Assembly (NCBI GenBank): GCA_903847655.1
Contig: CAINEG010000263.1
Span: forward strand, 1-10,213
DNA: 10,213 nt
Source: an uncultured Bacteroidota bacterium
GTDB taxonomy: Bacteria > Bacteroidota > Bacteroidia > Chitinophagales > Chitinophagaceae
Direction of reading: 5' to 3'
Both the position numbers and the translations under genes were made by a program. This document shows positions 1 through 6,709 of the stretch, piece after piece. The notes below the pieces were generated by a model that saw nothing but the letters and a program-made list of their open reading frames with translations, was not told the origin of the DNA and did no database searches. How positions within the stretch are numbered: the stretch's first letter is position 1; every line of letters begins with the position of its first letter.

Positions 1-1729
1 CTACTTCTCCGCCCTGATGCGCCGCTAAAGGGCCCATGTCTATGATATGATCGGCGTGACGCATAATTTGTTCGTCGTGCTCTACCACCACTACCGTATT
101 ACCTAAGTCTCTTAAGTTTTGTAACACTTTAATAAGCCTTTCTGTATCTCTTGAATGCAGGCCAATACTTGGCTCATCTAAAATATATAAGGAGTTGGTT
201 AAGTTAGATCCTAAGCATCTGGTGAGTTGTATTCTTTGACTTTCTCCACCACTTAAACTATTGGCAAGCCTTGACAAGGTTAAATAACCCAAGCCTACAT
301 CCATTAAAGTTTGAATGCGTTGTTCTAATTCAATTAATAAACGCTTGGCTACTTGTTGATCATGCTCCGATAATTTTAATTGCGTAAACCAAACTTGTAA
401 ATCTTTTACAGGCATGGCGCATAATTCTCCAATATGTTTGCCTGCAATTTTTACATACAAGGCTTCCTTGCGCACGCGGTAACCTTCACAATCGGGGCAA
501 TTGGTTCTTCCACGATACCTACTTAGCATTACCCTAAACTGTACTTTATATAAATGCGCTTTTACATCTTCAAAAAAAGCATCTATGCCTAATGCCTTGC
601 CCACACCCTTCCACAATTGTGTGGTTTGAGCCTTGGTTAATTTATTGATGGGTTGATGAATAGGAAAACCTGCCTTGCCTGCCTCTTTTACAAACTGATC
701 CTTCCACCAAACTAATTTTTCTCCCTTCCATGGCGCCACCCCTCCATCATAGACCGATAAATTGGTATTGGGTATGACTAAATTTTCATCAATGCCCAAT
801 ACCTGACTATAGCCCTCGCAAGTAGGACATGCACCGTAAGGATTGTTAAATGAAAATAAATTTGGACTAGGTTCGTCAAAATCCATTCCATCTAAAGTGA
901 ACTTATTATTAAAAGTTTTTAAAATGGTTTCATTTTGTTCCACCCATAATAGGCCTTCCCCTTCGTAAAATGCGGTACCTATGGAATCACTAATTCTGTG
1001 AAGATCATCTTCCTCAAATGCTTTCACTACCACACGGTCAATTAAAACATAAACATCATGTGCCTTAATGGTTTTGGTTATTTCGGCCTTGGTCATGGCT
1101 AGCGCATCTTCAATTCTTAAAATACTTGATGCATTTGTTTTTGAAGATGCTCTTAAATAAATTCTTGCAAAACCTTTTTGTAATAAAATGTTTAGCTCTT
1201 CTTGAATATCTCTTTTGGCTTGTTGCTTAAAGGGTACGATAATGACCATCTTGTCTCCCGTTTTCCCTTTTTGTATAAATTCCAAAACATCCTGCACATC
1301 CTGCTTTTTTACTTCCAAACCGCTAATGGGCGAATAGGTTTTTCCCACCCTTGCATAAAATACACGCAGGTAATCATAAATCTCGGTCATGCTGCCTACT
1401 GTACTTCGAGGGGTGCGGGTGACCACTTTTTGCTCAATGGCTATGGCTGGGCATAGCCCCTTGATATAATCTACATCGGGCTTACCCATTCTAGACATGA
1501 ACTGCCTTGCATAGGAAGATAAGCTCTCCGCATAACGCCTTTGGCCTTCTGCAAATAAGGTATCGATGGTAAGAGATGACTTTCCACTTCCTGAAACCCC
1601 AGTAACCACAATAAACTGGTTGCGCGGGAACTCAACAGATACATTTTTCAAATTATGTACCCTAGCACCCACTATTTGAATGTCATTATTTTCCGTCTTT
1701 GCTTTTTGTGCTTTTTTAGTGCCTGCCAT
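1..1729 (-). CDS. uvrA: UvrABC excinuclease subunit A (UvrA), N-terminal part, cut by window edge
   Basis: UvrA is the ABC-type ATPase that finds DNA damage and loads UvrB in nucleotide excision repair. The window holds about 576 codons from the ATG at 1729; the C-terminal ABC domain lies outside. Visible motifs: Walker A GVSGSGKSS (residues 44-52, Lys50), the following FAEGQRRYAESLSSYARQF stretch, CPTC (301-304), CPDC (411-414), ABC signature LSGGESQ (492-498) and Walker B LDEPSIGLH (Asp518, Glu519). The region between residues about 115 and 290 is full length, so the UvrB-binding insertion is present. This favours canonical UvrA over the shorter UvrA2 class. The first CxxC of the E. coli zinc finger, just before FSFNNPYGACPTC, is replaced by FTLDG. 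The start fits because the conserved IVGARVHNLKNV block follows after a short lysine-rich tail. It is divergent from the sigma factor gene. Confidence 0.97.
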   Translation of the reverse strand, partial: MAGTKKAQKAKTENNDIQIVGARVHNLKNVSVEFPRNQFIVVTGVSGSGKSSLTIDTLFAEGQRRYAESLSSYARQFMSRMGKPDVDYIKGLCPAIAIEQKVVTRTPRSTVGSMTEIYDYLRVFYARVGKTYSPISGLEVKKQDVQDVLEFIQKGKTGDKMVIIVPFKQQAKRDIQEELNILLQKGFARIYLRASSKTNASSILRIEDALAMTKAEITKTIKAHDVYVLIDRVVVKAFEEDDLHRISDSIGTAFYEGEGLLWVEQNETILKTFNNKFTLDGMDFDEPSPNLFSFNNPYGACPTCEGYSQVLGIDENLVIPNTNLSVYDGGVAPWKGEKLVWWKDQFVKEAGKAGFPIHQPINKLTKAQTTQLWKGVGKALGIDAFFEDVKAHLYKVQFRVMLSRYRGRTNCPDCEGYRVRKEALYVKIAGKHIGELCAMPVKDLQVWFTQLKLSEHDQQVAKRLLIELEQRIQTLMDVGLGYLTLSRLANSLSGGESQRIQLTRCLGSNLTNSLYILDEPSIGLHSRDTERLIKVLQNLRDLGNTVVVVEHDEQIMRHADHIIDMGPLAAHQGGEV

Positions 1730-1899
1730 ATAGCAAAATAACAGATTATAGCCCATTTAGTTGTAGAAATTTGTTCCTTTTTGACTATTAAAAATGTGGA
1801 TAGCTTTTAAAAGAATTTCTTGTTTTCCACAAACGCAATTTCAGTCATTATAGCTAGTAATTTGTATCTACTAACCCATCGAAACCTACCCTAAAACAA
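1730..1899. promoter_or_regulatory. Divergent intergenic region, uvrA / ECF sigma factor
   Basis: This 170-base AT-rich gap must hold the promoters of both uvrA (minus) and the sigma gene (plus). I see no perfect TAnnTTTG element on either strand. Near matches on the plus strand are TTTG at 1780-1783 followed 17 bases later by TAGCTTTT (1801-1808), which would leave a leader of roughly 90 bases. On the minus strand TTATTTTG (1734-1741) has one mismatch and lies almost on the uvrA start codon. No Shine-Dalgarno sequence precedes either start. Without transcript data the promoter positions remain guesses. Confidence 0.4.
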
Positions 1900-2481
1900 A
1901 TGAACAAAGAAATTCAACTATCAGACAACGAACTTATTCAGTCCTTCCAAGACGGCAATTCTCGTGCTTTTGATGCCTTATTAGAGCGCCACCAAAATAG
2001 GATTTACAATGCCATTTTATTCATGGTCAAAGACAGCTACTTGGCCGAAGACCTTTTTCAAGAAATTCTAATCAAGGTCATCGATAACCTAACACAAAAG
2101 AAATATGCCGAAGAAGGTAAATTTTTACCTTGGGCTTTACGTATCTCTCATAATTTTGTGGTGGATCATTTTAGAAAAGTAAAACGCACCCCTACGATCA
2201 AAACTAGCGACGATCAAGATTTGTTTGAAATTATCAAACATTCTGACCATCCTGCCGATTACAAAATGACCCGTGCGCAAACGCATAAAAATATTCAAGA
2301 ATTGGTAGACCTTTTACCAGAAGAACAAAGAGAGATAATTGTATTAAGACATTATGCCAACCTTAGCTTTAAAGAAATTGCTCAAATGACCAATTGCAGT
2401 ATCAATACTGCCTTAGGTAGAATGCGTTATGGTTTGATTAACTTAAGGAAGATGATGATCGAGCGCGGCATGAGTTTGTAG
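1900..2481 (+). CDS. ECF-type RNA polymerase sigma factor (sigma-70 family)
   Basis: This 193-residue protein is an alternative sigma factor that would direct RNA polymerase to a specific promoter set. Sigma region 2 spans about residues 23-96, with the helix LAEDLFQEILIKVI, the FLPWALRISHNFVVDHFRK block and a basic KVKR end. Region 4 spans about 131-186, with LPEEQREIIVLRHYANLSFKEIAQMTNCSINTALGRMRYGL, a typical helix-turn-helix. No region 1.1 or 3 is present and the length is normal for ECF factors. The gene stands alone: its downstream neighbour is convergent, uvrA is divergent, and no transmembrane anti-sigma gene or SusC/SusD-type transport gene is adjacent. Its regulon and any anti-sigma factor cannot be read from this window. 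The ATG at 1900 gives the full region 2; no Shine-Dalgarno is visible. Confidence 0.93.
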   Translation: MNKEIQLSDNELIQSFQDGNSRAFDALLERHQNRIYNAILFMVKDSYLAEDLFQEILIKVIDNLTQKKYAEEGKFLPWALRISHNFVVDHFRKVKRTPTIKTSDDQDLFEIIKHSDHPADYKMTRAQTHKNIQELVDLLPEEQREIIVLRHYANLSFKEIAQMTNCSINTALGRMRYGLINLRKMMIERGMSL

Positions 2482-2491
2482 ATTTATATTC

Positions 2492-2513
2492 GTCTTTTAT
2501 AAAATATAAAGAC
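2492..2513. repeat. Inverted repeat (hairpin) downstream of the sigma gene
   Basis: The arms GTCTTTTATA (2492-2501) and TATAAAGAC (2505-2513) pair around a three-base loop with one bulged T. It begins 10 bases after the sigma factor stop codon and is followed directly by two more inverted repeats. AT-rich and without a T-run, it is not a classical terminator on its own; it could stabilise the mRNA 3' end. Confidence 0.55.
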
Positions 2514-2517
2514 TCCA

Positions 2518-2537
2518 TAAATCACTCTAATGATTTA
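2518..2537. repeat. Inverted repeat (hairpin), middle of three
   Basis: A perfect 7-base stem, TAAATCA (2518-2524) and TGATTTA (2531-2537), with a six-base loop CTCTAA. It is weak (only one G-C pair per stem) and sits two bases before the strong terminator stem. Its role is unknown. Confidence 0.5.
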
Positions 2538-2539
2538 TT

Positions 2540-2565
2540 AAAAAAGCTCCAACAGGAGCTTTTTT
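2540..2565. terminator. Bidirectional rho-independent terminator
   Basis: A perfect 11-base stem, AAAAAAGCTCC (2540-2550) and GGAGCTTTTTT (2555-2565), closes a four-base loop AACA. Read on either strand, the GC core is followed by a run of six T. It therefore can end the sigma factor transcript (58 bases past its stop) and the purQ-dsbD transcript (14 bases past the dsbD stop). Its position between two convergent genes fits this double use. Confidence 0.9.
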
Positions 2566-2579
2566 AAATTCAATAACCT

Positions 2580-4511
2580 TTATCTCGAATTTGCTTTACT
2601 GGCGATGCATTGTAGCCAATTCAAATATTCTTTAGCATCTGGCGTATAGCCTACTGGATTGGATAGCATTTTTTGTGCTGGACTCATCACCACATATAAA
2701 GGCTGCGTTACCTGATTGAAATTTTCGGCCTGGAAAGTAGCCCACAAATCTCCAATACTATTGATGTCTTTAGACTGGCCTTGTGCATTGGTGTATTTAA
2801 ACCTTTTAGCAACAGGTAATAATTCTTTGTCATCTACATATAGCGATACCAAAATAAAATGATTTTGAATTTCCGCCATCACTTCGGGATCGGTCCAGAT
2901 ATTCTCTTCCATCTTACGGCAGTTGACACAGGCCCAGCCAGTAAAATCAATTAAGATGGGTTTATTTTCTTGTTTTGACAAAAGCACTGCTTTTTCATAA
3001 TCATTCACCACATTGGCTTGCAAGCCATGATGGTCTCCATTGTTTGCAAACAAACTATAATGCGTAGGTGGTGGGAAACCACTCAAAAATTTTAATAAAT
3101 AAGTATTTTTTGGCGTCATGCCTGCGATTAAAACAAGGCCAAATACAAATGCTAGGCCAGCCCCAATTTTTCTACTAGTAGAAATTTTTGCTCCTTTTAC
3201 ATCATGGGGTAATAATAATTTTCCACTTAAATAAAATGCTAAGCCAATACTTATCACAGCCCAGATACCAATGAATACTTCTCTTTTTAATAACCCCCAA
3301 TGTTCTACCAAATCTGCATTGGATAAAAATTTAAAAGCCAAGGCCAATTCTAAAAAGGCCAATACTTTTTTCACTGTATCTAACCACCCACCCGATTTAG
3401 GTAAACTTTGAAGCCATTGAGGGAATATGGCAAATAAGGTAAAAGGCAAGGCCAAGGCAAAGCCAAAACCCGCCATGCCAGCAGTCAATGCCCAAGCACC
3501 CCCTTGCAAAGAACCTACCAATAAAGTGCCTAATATAGGGCCTGTACAAGAAAAAGATACAATGGCCAAGGTGATGGCCATAAAAAAAATACCTCCAAAA
3601 CTACCTAATCCACTTTTGGAATCGGCTTTATTGGCGATACCACTGGGTAAAGTGATTTCAAAAAAACCAAAAAAGGAAATGGAAAAAAATATAAAAATGA
3701 TAAAGAAAATTATATTCAACCATGGGTTGGTAGAAATGCTATTGAAAATCTCAGGTTGCACATTGCCCACAATGTGAAAGGGTAAACTGGCCAATACATA
3801 AATTAAAAAAATACTGGCACCATACAATAACCCATTTTGAATGCCTTGTTTTCTGGTTTTTGATCTTTTAGTAAAAAAAGAAACCGTTACTGGTATCATG
3901 GGAAACACACAGGGAGTAATCAGTGCAATCAATCCCCCTAAAAATCCAAGAAAAAATATCGACCAACCACTGGACTTTTCAGTAGCATGGGTTTCGCCAC
4001 CGCAAGCAGCTTCAGGTACCTTGGTTGCAGACTCAGGCAATAAAATTTGAAAGCCTGCTGCTTTTTTACCATTGGCCAAGGCCACTGAAACAGGAATCTC
4101 CAAGGCCAAAAATTGATCCCCTTTTGCAGCGTTCAACAAAACTAAAATTTTTAAACTATCTGGTTGAAAACCTTTGATCACTATAGTCTGTGCAATATCA
4201 AGTGTATGTATATAAACATTGGCTTCTTTGAATAAATCATCCCTTTGTTTAGTTGCTTTTACCGAATAAGTGGGGGCTGCAATCATTTGCACTGTCTCTA
4301 ATCCAGCTTTAAATTCAGGGGCATTTAATCCATCCGGATTGGCTGCATACACATGCCAACTGTCTTGAATTTGCAGACTTGCTTTTAAAGTATAAGTACT
4401 GTCATTAACCAGTACTGCTTTTATATTTACAGTAACAGGGTTTTGGGCCAAAGTAACATTTACTAATAAACTAGTAAATAAAGCCACAAAAGAAGCAAGT
4501 ACTTTATTCAA
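2580..4511 (-). CDS. dsbD: Thiol:disulfide interchange protein DsbD (protein-disulfide reductase), N-domain lacking catalytic cysteines
   Basis: DsbD passes electrons from cytoplasmic thioredoxin across the inner membrane to periplasmic thiol proteins and cytochrome c maturation factors. The 643 residues show a signal peptide (1-22, ending TLAQ), an N-terminal domain (about 25-150) with the family motif WHVY (52-55), about eight membrane helices (183-465) with the redox cysteines Cys201 (ITPCVFPMIP) and Cys322 (SFSCTGP), and a C-terminal thioredoxin-like domain with WACVNC (Cys528, Cys531) and YVVMSP/NPVGYTP at its end. The N-domain has no cysteine where the family normally has its pair: the site reads LLNAAKGDQF (around 125-134). 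A lone Cys170 lies just before the first membrane helix. The start is TTG at 4511; no ATG lies upstream in frame and the next internal Met is residue 76, beyond the signal peptide. It is the last gene of the purQ operon, 20 bases after the small DsbD-like gene. Confidence 0.93.
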   Translation of the reverse strand: MNKVLASFVALFTSLLVNVTLAQNPVTVNIKAVLVNDSTYTLKASLQIQDSWHVYAANPDGLNAPEFKAGLETVQMIAAPTYSVKATKQRDDLFKEANVYIHTLDIAQTIVIKGFQPDSLKILVLLNAAKGDQFLALEIPVSVALANGKKAAGFQILLPESATKVPEAACGGETHATEKSSGWSIFFLGFLGGLIALITPCVFPMIPVTVSFFTKRSKTRKQGIQNGLLYGASIFLIYVLASLPFHIVGNVQPEIFNSISTNPWLNIIFFIIFIFFSISFFGFFEITLPSGIANKADSKSGLGSFGGIFFMAITLAIVSFSCTGPILGTLLVGSLQGGAWALTAGMAGFGFALALPFTLFAIFPQWLQSLPKSGGWLDTVKKVLAFLELALAFKFLSNADLVEHWGLLKREVFIGIWAVISIGLAFYLSGKLLLPHDVKGAKISTSRKIGAGLAFVFGLVLIAGMTPKNTYLLKFLSGFPPPTHYSLFANNGDHHGLQANVVNDYEKAVLLSKQENKPILIDFTGWACVNCRKMEENIWTDPEVMAEIQNHFILVSLYVDDKELLPVAKRFKYTNAQGQSKDINSIGDLWATFQAENFNQVTQPLYVVMSPAQKMLSNPVGYTPDAKEYLNWLQCIASKANSR

Positions 4512-4531
4512 GATATTTTTATTTATTGAAA

Positions 4532-4981
4532 TTATTGTAAGGCTATTTCAAAAGCTATCTTCGCAGGGGGCAAACATCTATCATCATTGCAAACGGCATA
4601 TTCTATTTCACCAGCAATCTTGGTTTTACTTGCCACTTTTAAATTTGCCATTTGGGTAAACTGTACATTGTTACTATAATAAGCAACTTCTGTATTGAAA
4701 TTCTTATCAAAATTTTTCTCCATCTTACCCGCTTCTTTGGCAATTCCTTTTATTTGCACCAAAGGATTTGGTTTGTAAGTGATTTTGGTAGGAATAGGCC
4801 CGCCTTTAACAAATTGAGAATAAATATGCCATGGGTTTTCAATAGCTGCACTAATTTTAATTTCGTATTGCTTGTCTGATTTTTTTACCGCTTCAAAGGT
4901 CCATTTTACAGGATTTAATTTTTGAGCGCCTGCTGCAAATACCATTAAAACACTGCAAAACAAAATCATTCCTTTTTTCAT
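4532..4981 (-). CDS. Stand-alone periplasmic DsbD N-terminal-domain protein with intact C-x4-C pair
   Basis: A 149-residue exported protein resembling only the N-terminal domain of DsbD. Residues 1-19 are a signal peptide (lysines, hydrophobic core, AGA-Q cleavage site). The mature part carries WHIY at 51-54, at almost the same position as WHVY in the DsbD encoded next, and ends with VCNDDRCLPPAKIAFEI. Cys131 and Cys136 match the redox pair of E. coli nDsbD (Cys103 and Cys109, C-x5-C there), including the following PP. The likely role, inferred, is to take electrons from the membrane core of DsbD and hand them to periplasmic partners, replacing the cysteine-less N-domain of the neighbour. The gene starts 4 bases after the purQ stop and ends 20 bases before dsbD, so all three are probably cotranscribed. 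Cys9 lies inside the signal peptide and is not in a lipobox. Confidence 0.85.
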   Translation of the reverse strand: MKKGMILFCSVLMVFAAGAQKLNPVKWTFEAVKKSDKQYEIKISAAIENPWHIYSQFVKGGPIPTKITYKPNPLVQIKGIAKEAGKMEKNFDKNFNTEVAYYSNNVQFTQMANLKVASKTKIAGEIEYAVCNDDRCLPPAKIAFEIALQ

Positions 4982-4985
4982 ATTC

Positions 4986-5648
4986 TTATTTTTTTAAACC
5001 CAAAATTTCAAAAACTTTTTTGCCATCTATATTACTTAAAACATCAGAAGTAGCTCTTTCTGGATGCGGCATCATTCCAAATACATTGCGCTGGTCGTTG
5101 CAAATACCTGCTATATCCATGGTGGATCCATTGGGATTCGCATTGCCACCTACTTTACCTTTTTCATCACAGTAACGAAATAATATTTGATTGTTTTTTT
5201 CTAAATGGGTTAAAGTAGTCGCATCTGCATAATATCTTCCTTCGCCATGTGCAATAGGAATTTGTAAAGCCTCGCTTTTATCAGTTTTAATATAAACGTT
5301 TTTACAAACAAATTGTTGATTGGCATTTTGCAATAAAGCTCCTGGCAATAAACCACTTTCACATAAAATTTGAAAGCCATTGCATACCCCCAATACTTTT
5401 CCGCCCTTATGGGCAAATTCAATCACCGACTGCATCATTGGACTAAATTTAGCAATGGCACCACAACGTAAATAATCGCCATAAGAAAAGCCACCAGGAA
5501 GCACAATGCAATCCTCGGTAGTAAAATGCGATAAATCGCTGTCTTTATGCCATAACATTTCTACAGGATAGCCCAAGTCTTTTTCTAAAGCATCTTGCAT
5601 ATCTCTATCGCAATTGGATCCAGGGAAAACTAAAACGCCAAATTTCAT
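4986..5648 (-). CDS. purQ: Phosphoribosylformylglycinamidine synthase subunit PurQ (glutaminase)
   Basis: PurQ releases ammonia from glutamine for the fourth step of purine synthesis, the conversion of FGAR to FGAM, working with PurL and PurS in the cytoplasm. The 220 residues form a class I glutamine amidotransferase. They start with MKFGVLVFPGSNCDRD, then PGGFSYGDYLRCGAIA (51-66), the nucleophile Cys89 in GVCNGFQIL, and His195 and Glu197 in MMPHPERA. The length is that of a free-standing PurQ, so this organism should have the small PurL with PurS rather than the single large enzyme; neither is in the window. It is the first gene of the operon with the two Dsb genes and has a candidate promoter directly upstream. 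The start is the ATG at 5648, at the conserved N-terminus. Confidence 0.97.
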   Translation of the reverse strand: MKFGVLVFPGSNCDRDMQDALEKDLGYPVEMLWHKDSDLSHFTTEDCIVLPGGFSYGDYLRCGAIAKFSPMMQSVIEFAHKGGKVLGVCNGFQILCESGLLPGALLQNANQQFVCKNVYIKTDKSEALQIPIAHGEGRYYADATTLTHLEKNNQILFRYCDEKGKVGGNANPNGSTMDIAGICNDQRNVFGMMPHPERATSDVLSNIDGKKVFEILGLKK

Positions 5649-5686
5649 AGCTGTGAATTTAACTATTAGGGTATTAAATTGAAGGA

Positions 5687-5694
5687 CAAAGTTA
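5687..5694 (-). promoter_or_regulatory. Candidate -7 promoter element for the purQ operon
   Basis: On the minus strand the bases read TAACTTTG, a perfect match to the Bacteroidota -7 consensus TAnnTTTG. Transcription would begin a few bases downstream, leaving a leader of about 30 bases before the purQ ATG at 5648. It lies in the 83-base gap behind the membrane protein gene, which supports a separate transcript for purQ. A good -33 TTTG box at the usual distance is not visible, so the call is moderate. Confidence 0.5.
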
Positions 5695-5731
5695 CCAAAA
5701 CTTGGCTTTATAGATTTGTTAAATTCTTCAC

Positions 5732-6703
5732 CTAACTAAGGTGGTTATACACAATAACGGCGATGGCCGACCAAAACAACAAATTGGGTACTAGAAGTCT
5801 TTTAGGACTGGCATAGCCAAAGCTAATAAAGCAGGCCAAGGGGGTGATGACGATGGCCGATGCATACAATGCCTGTACCGAAAATATAATGGGTTGAAAT
5901 AGGGTTAAAATAAGCACCAGCAGTAATACACCCCAATATTTTCTTACTTGAATAATGAACCTAATTTGCTCTTGCTGCCAATAGAAAATGCCCGCAATCA
6001 ATTGCACCCCCATGACCAATAGGGCTAATATTACATTCATTTCAGGCTGCACCAATGGGTTTTTCCAATCCAATCTGGGTAAAAAATGTCTGAAATCTGA
6101 TAAATTGCCTGCTAAAAAAACATAAGTGAAAATAAAATAAAAGGGAAGTAAGATGCCCATAATCAAAACCAGCCATTCAGAAATTTTAAAGGGTCTGATA
6201 ATAATTAGCGCAAACAATACCACTGGAATTAAAATGGCAATAGGTTCATACAATAAAATAGAAATACCCACTATTAATCCTATGTTAAACTCTAAGGTTT
6301 TGGGCTGATTTTGATCGTACAACCTTAACAATTTTACCAAAATCCAAATGACCAAGGAATTGGCGACCAAACTAGAACTGATCACATCCCAAAAAGGAAA
6401 CAAGCCAGTTAAAATGATGTAAGTAAAGGCAGGCAAATAACTTATTTGCTGAAACATTTTAAACTTACTTAATAATATATTTAATCGGATGGCCTGACTT
6501 AAAATAATCAACTGAAAAAGTACAATGAGCACCATCGGTGGTAATGGTTTTATGAAATTCAATAACAAGTAAGCAATTAAACCATCGGAAGCATTGGCAA
6601 TCACTAAGGGAGGATGCATCCACACATGAAAATGCAAAGCCAAACTCAATAAGACTAAAAAGATTAAATTAATGTCTGACCTGTCTCTGAATAAAAAAAC
6701 CAC
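5732..6703 (-). CDS. Multi-pass inner membrane protein of unknown function (possibly DUF6427-like)
   Basis: A 323-residue, very hydrophobic protein with about nine to ten membrane helices (for example 11-28, 43-71, 111-126, 141-169, 175-198, 222-241, 257-278, 279-296, 303-320) and few charged residues outside short loops. The N-terminus FRDRSDINLIFLVLL recalls the start of the Bacteroidota family DUF6427, and size and topology fit, but I am not certain of the family. No catalytic motif is visible; function unknown. The start codon is GTG at 6703, placed 6 bases after the stop of the secreted protein gene; I see no better start that keeps the first helix. The tight spacing suggests cotranscription with that gene. 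An 83-base gap with a candidate promoter follows before purQ. Confidence 0.8.
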   Translation of the reverse strand: MVFLFRDRSDINLIFLVLLSLALHFHVWMHPPLVIANASDGLIAYLLLNFIKPLPPMVLIVLFQLIILSQAIRLNILLSKFKMFQQISYLPAFTYIILTGLFPFWDVISSSLVANSLVIWILVKLLRLYDQNQPKTLEFNIGLIVGISILLYEPIAILIPVVLFALIIIRPFKISEWLVLIMGILLPFYFIFTYVFLAGNLSDFRHFLPRLDWKNPLVQPEMNVILALLVMGVQLIAGIFYWQQEQIRFIIQVRKYWGVLLLVLILTLFQPIIFSVQALYASAIVITPLACFISFGYASPKRLLVPNLLFWSAIAVIVYNHLS

Positions 6704-6709
6704 GCTTAG

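Noticed and set aside
1202..1456. Open frame of 84 codons on the plus strand
   Set aside because: It lies wholly inside uvrA on the opposite strand, which is coding by clear homology; the translated product has no recognisable feature.
1..1729. Could be UvrA2 instead of UvrA
   Set aside because: The distance from Walker A (44) to the ABC signature (492) matches full-length UvrA, so the UvrB-binding insertion missing in UvrA2 is present.
3427..4050. Two plus-strand open frames with lysine/proline-rich products
   Set aside because: Both are antisense shadows of the dsbD membrane region; the proline and lysine bias mirrors the hydrophobic codons on the real strand.
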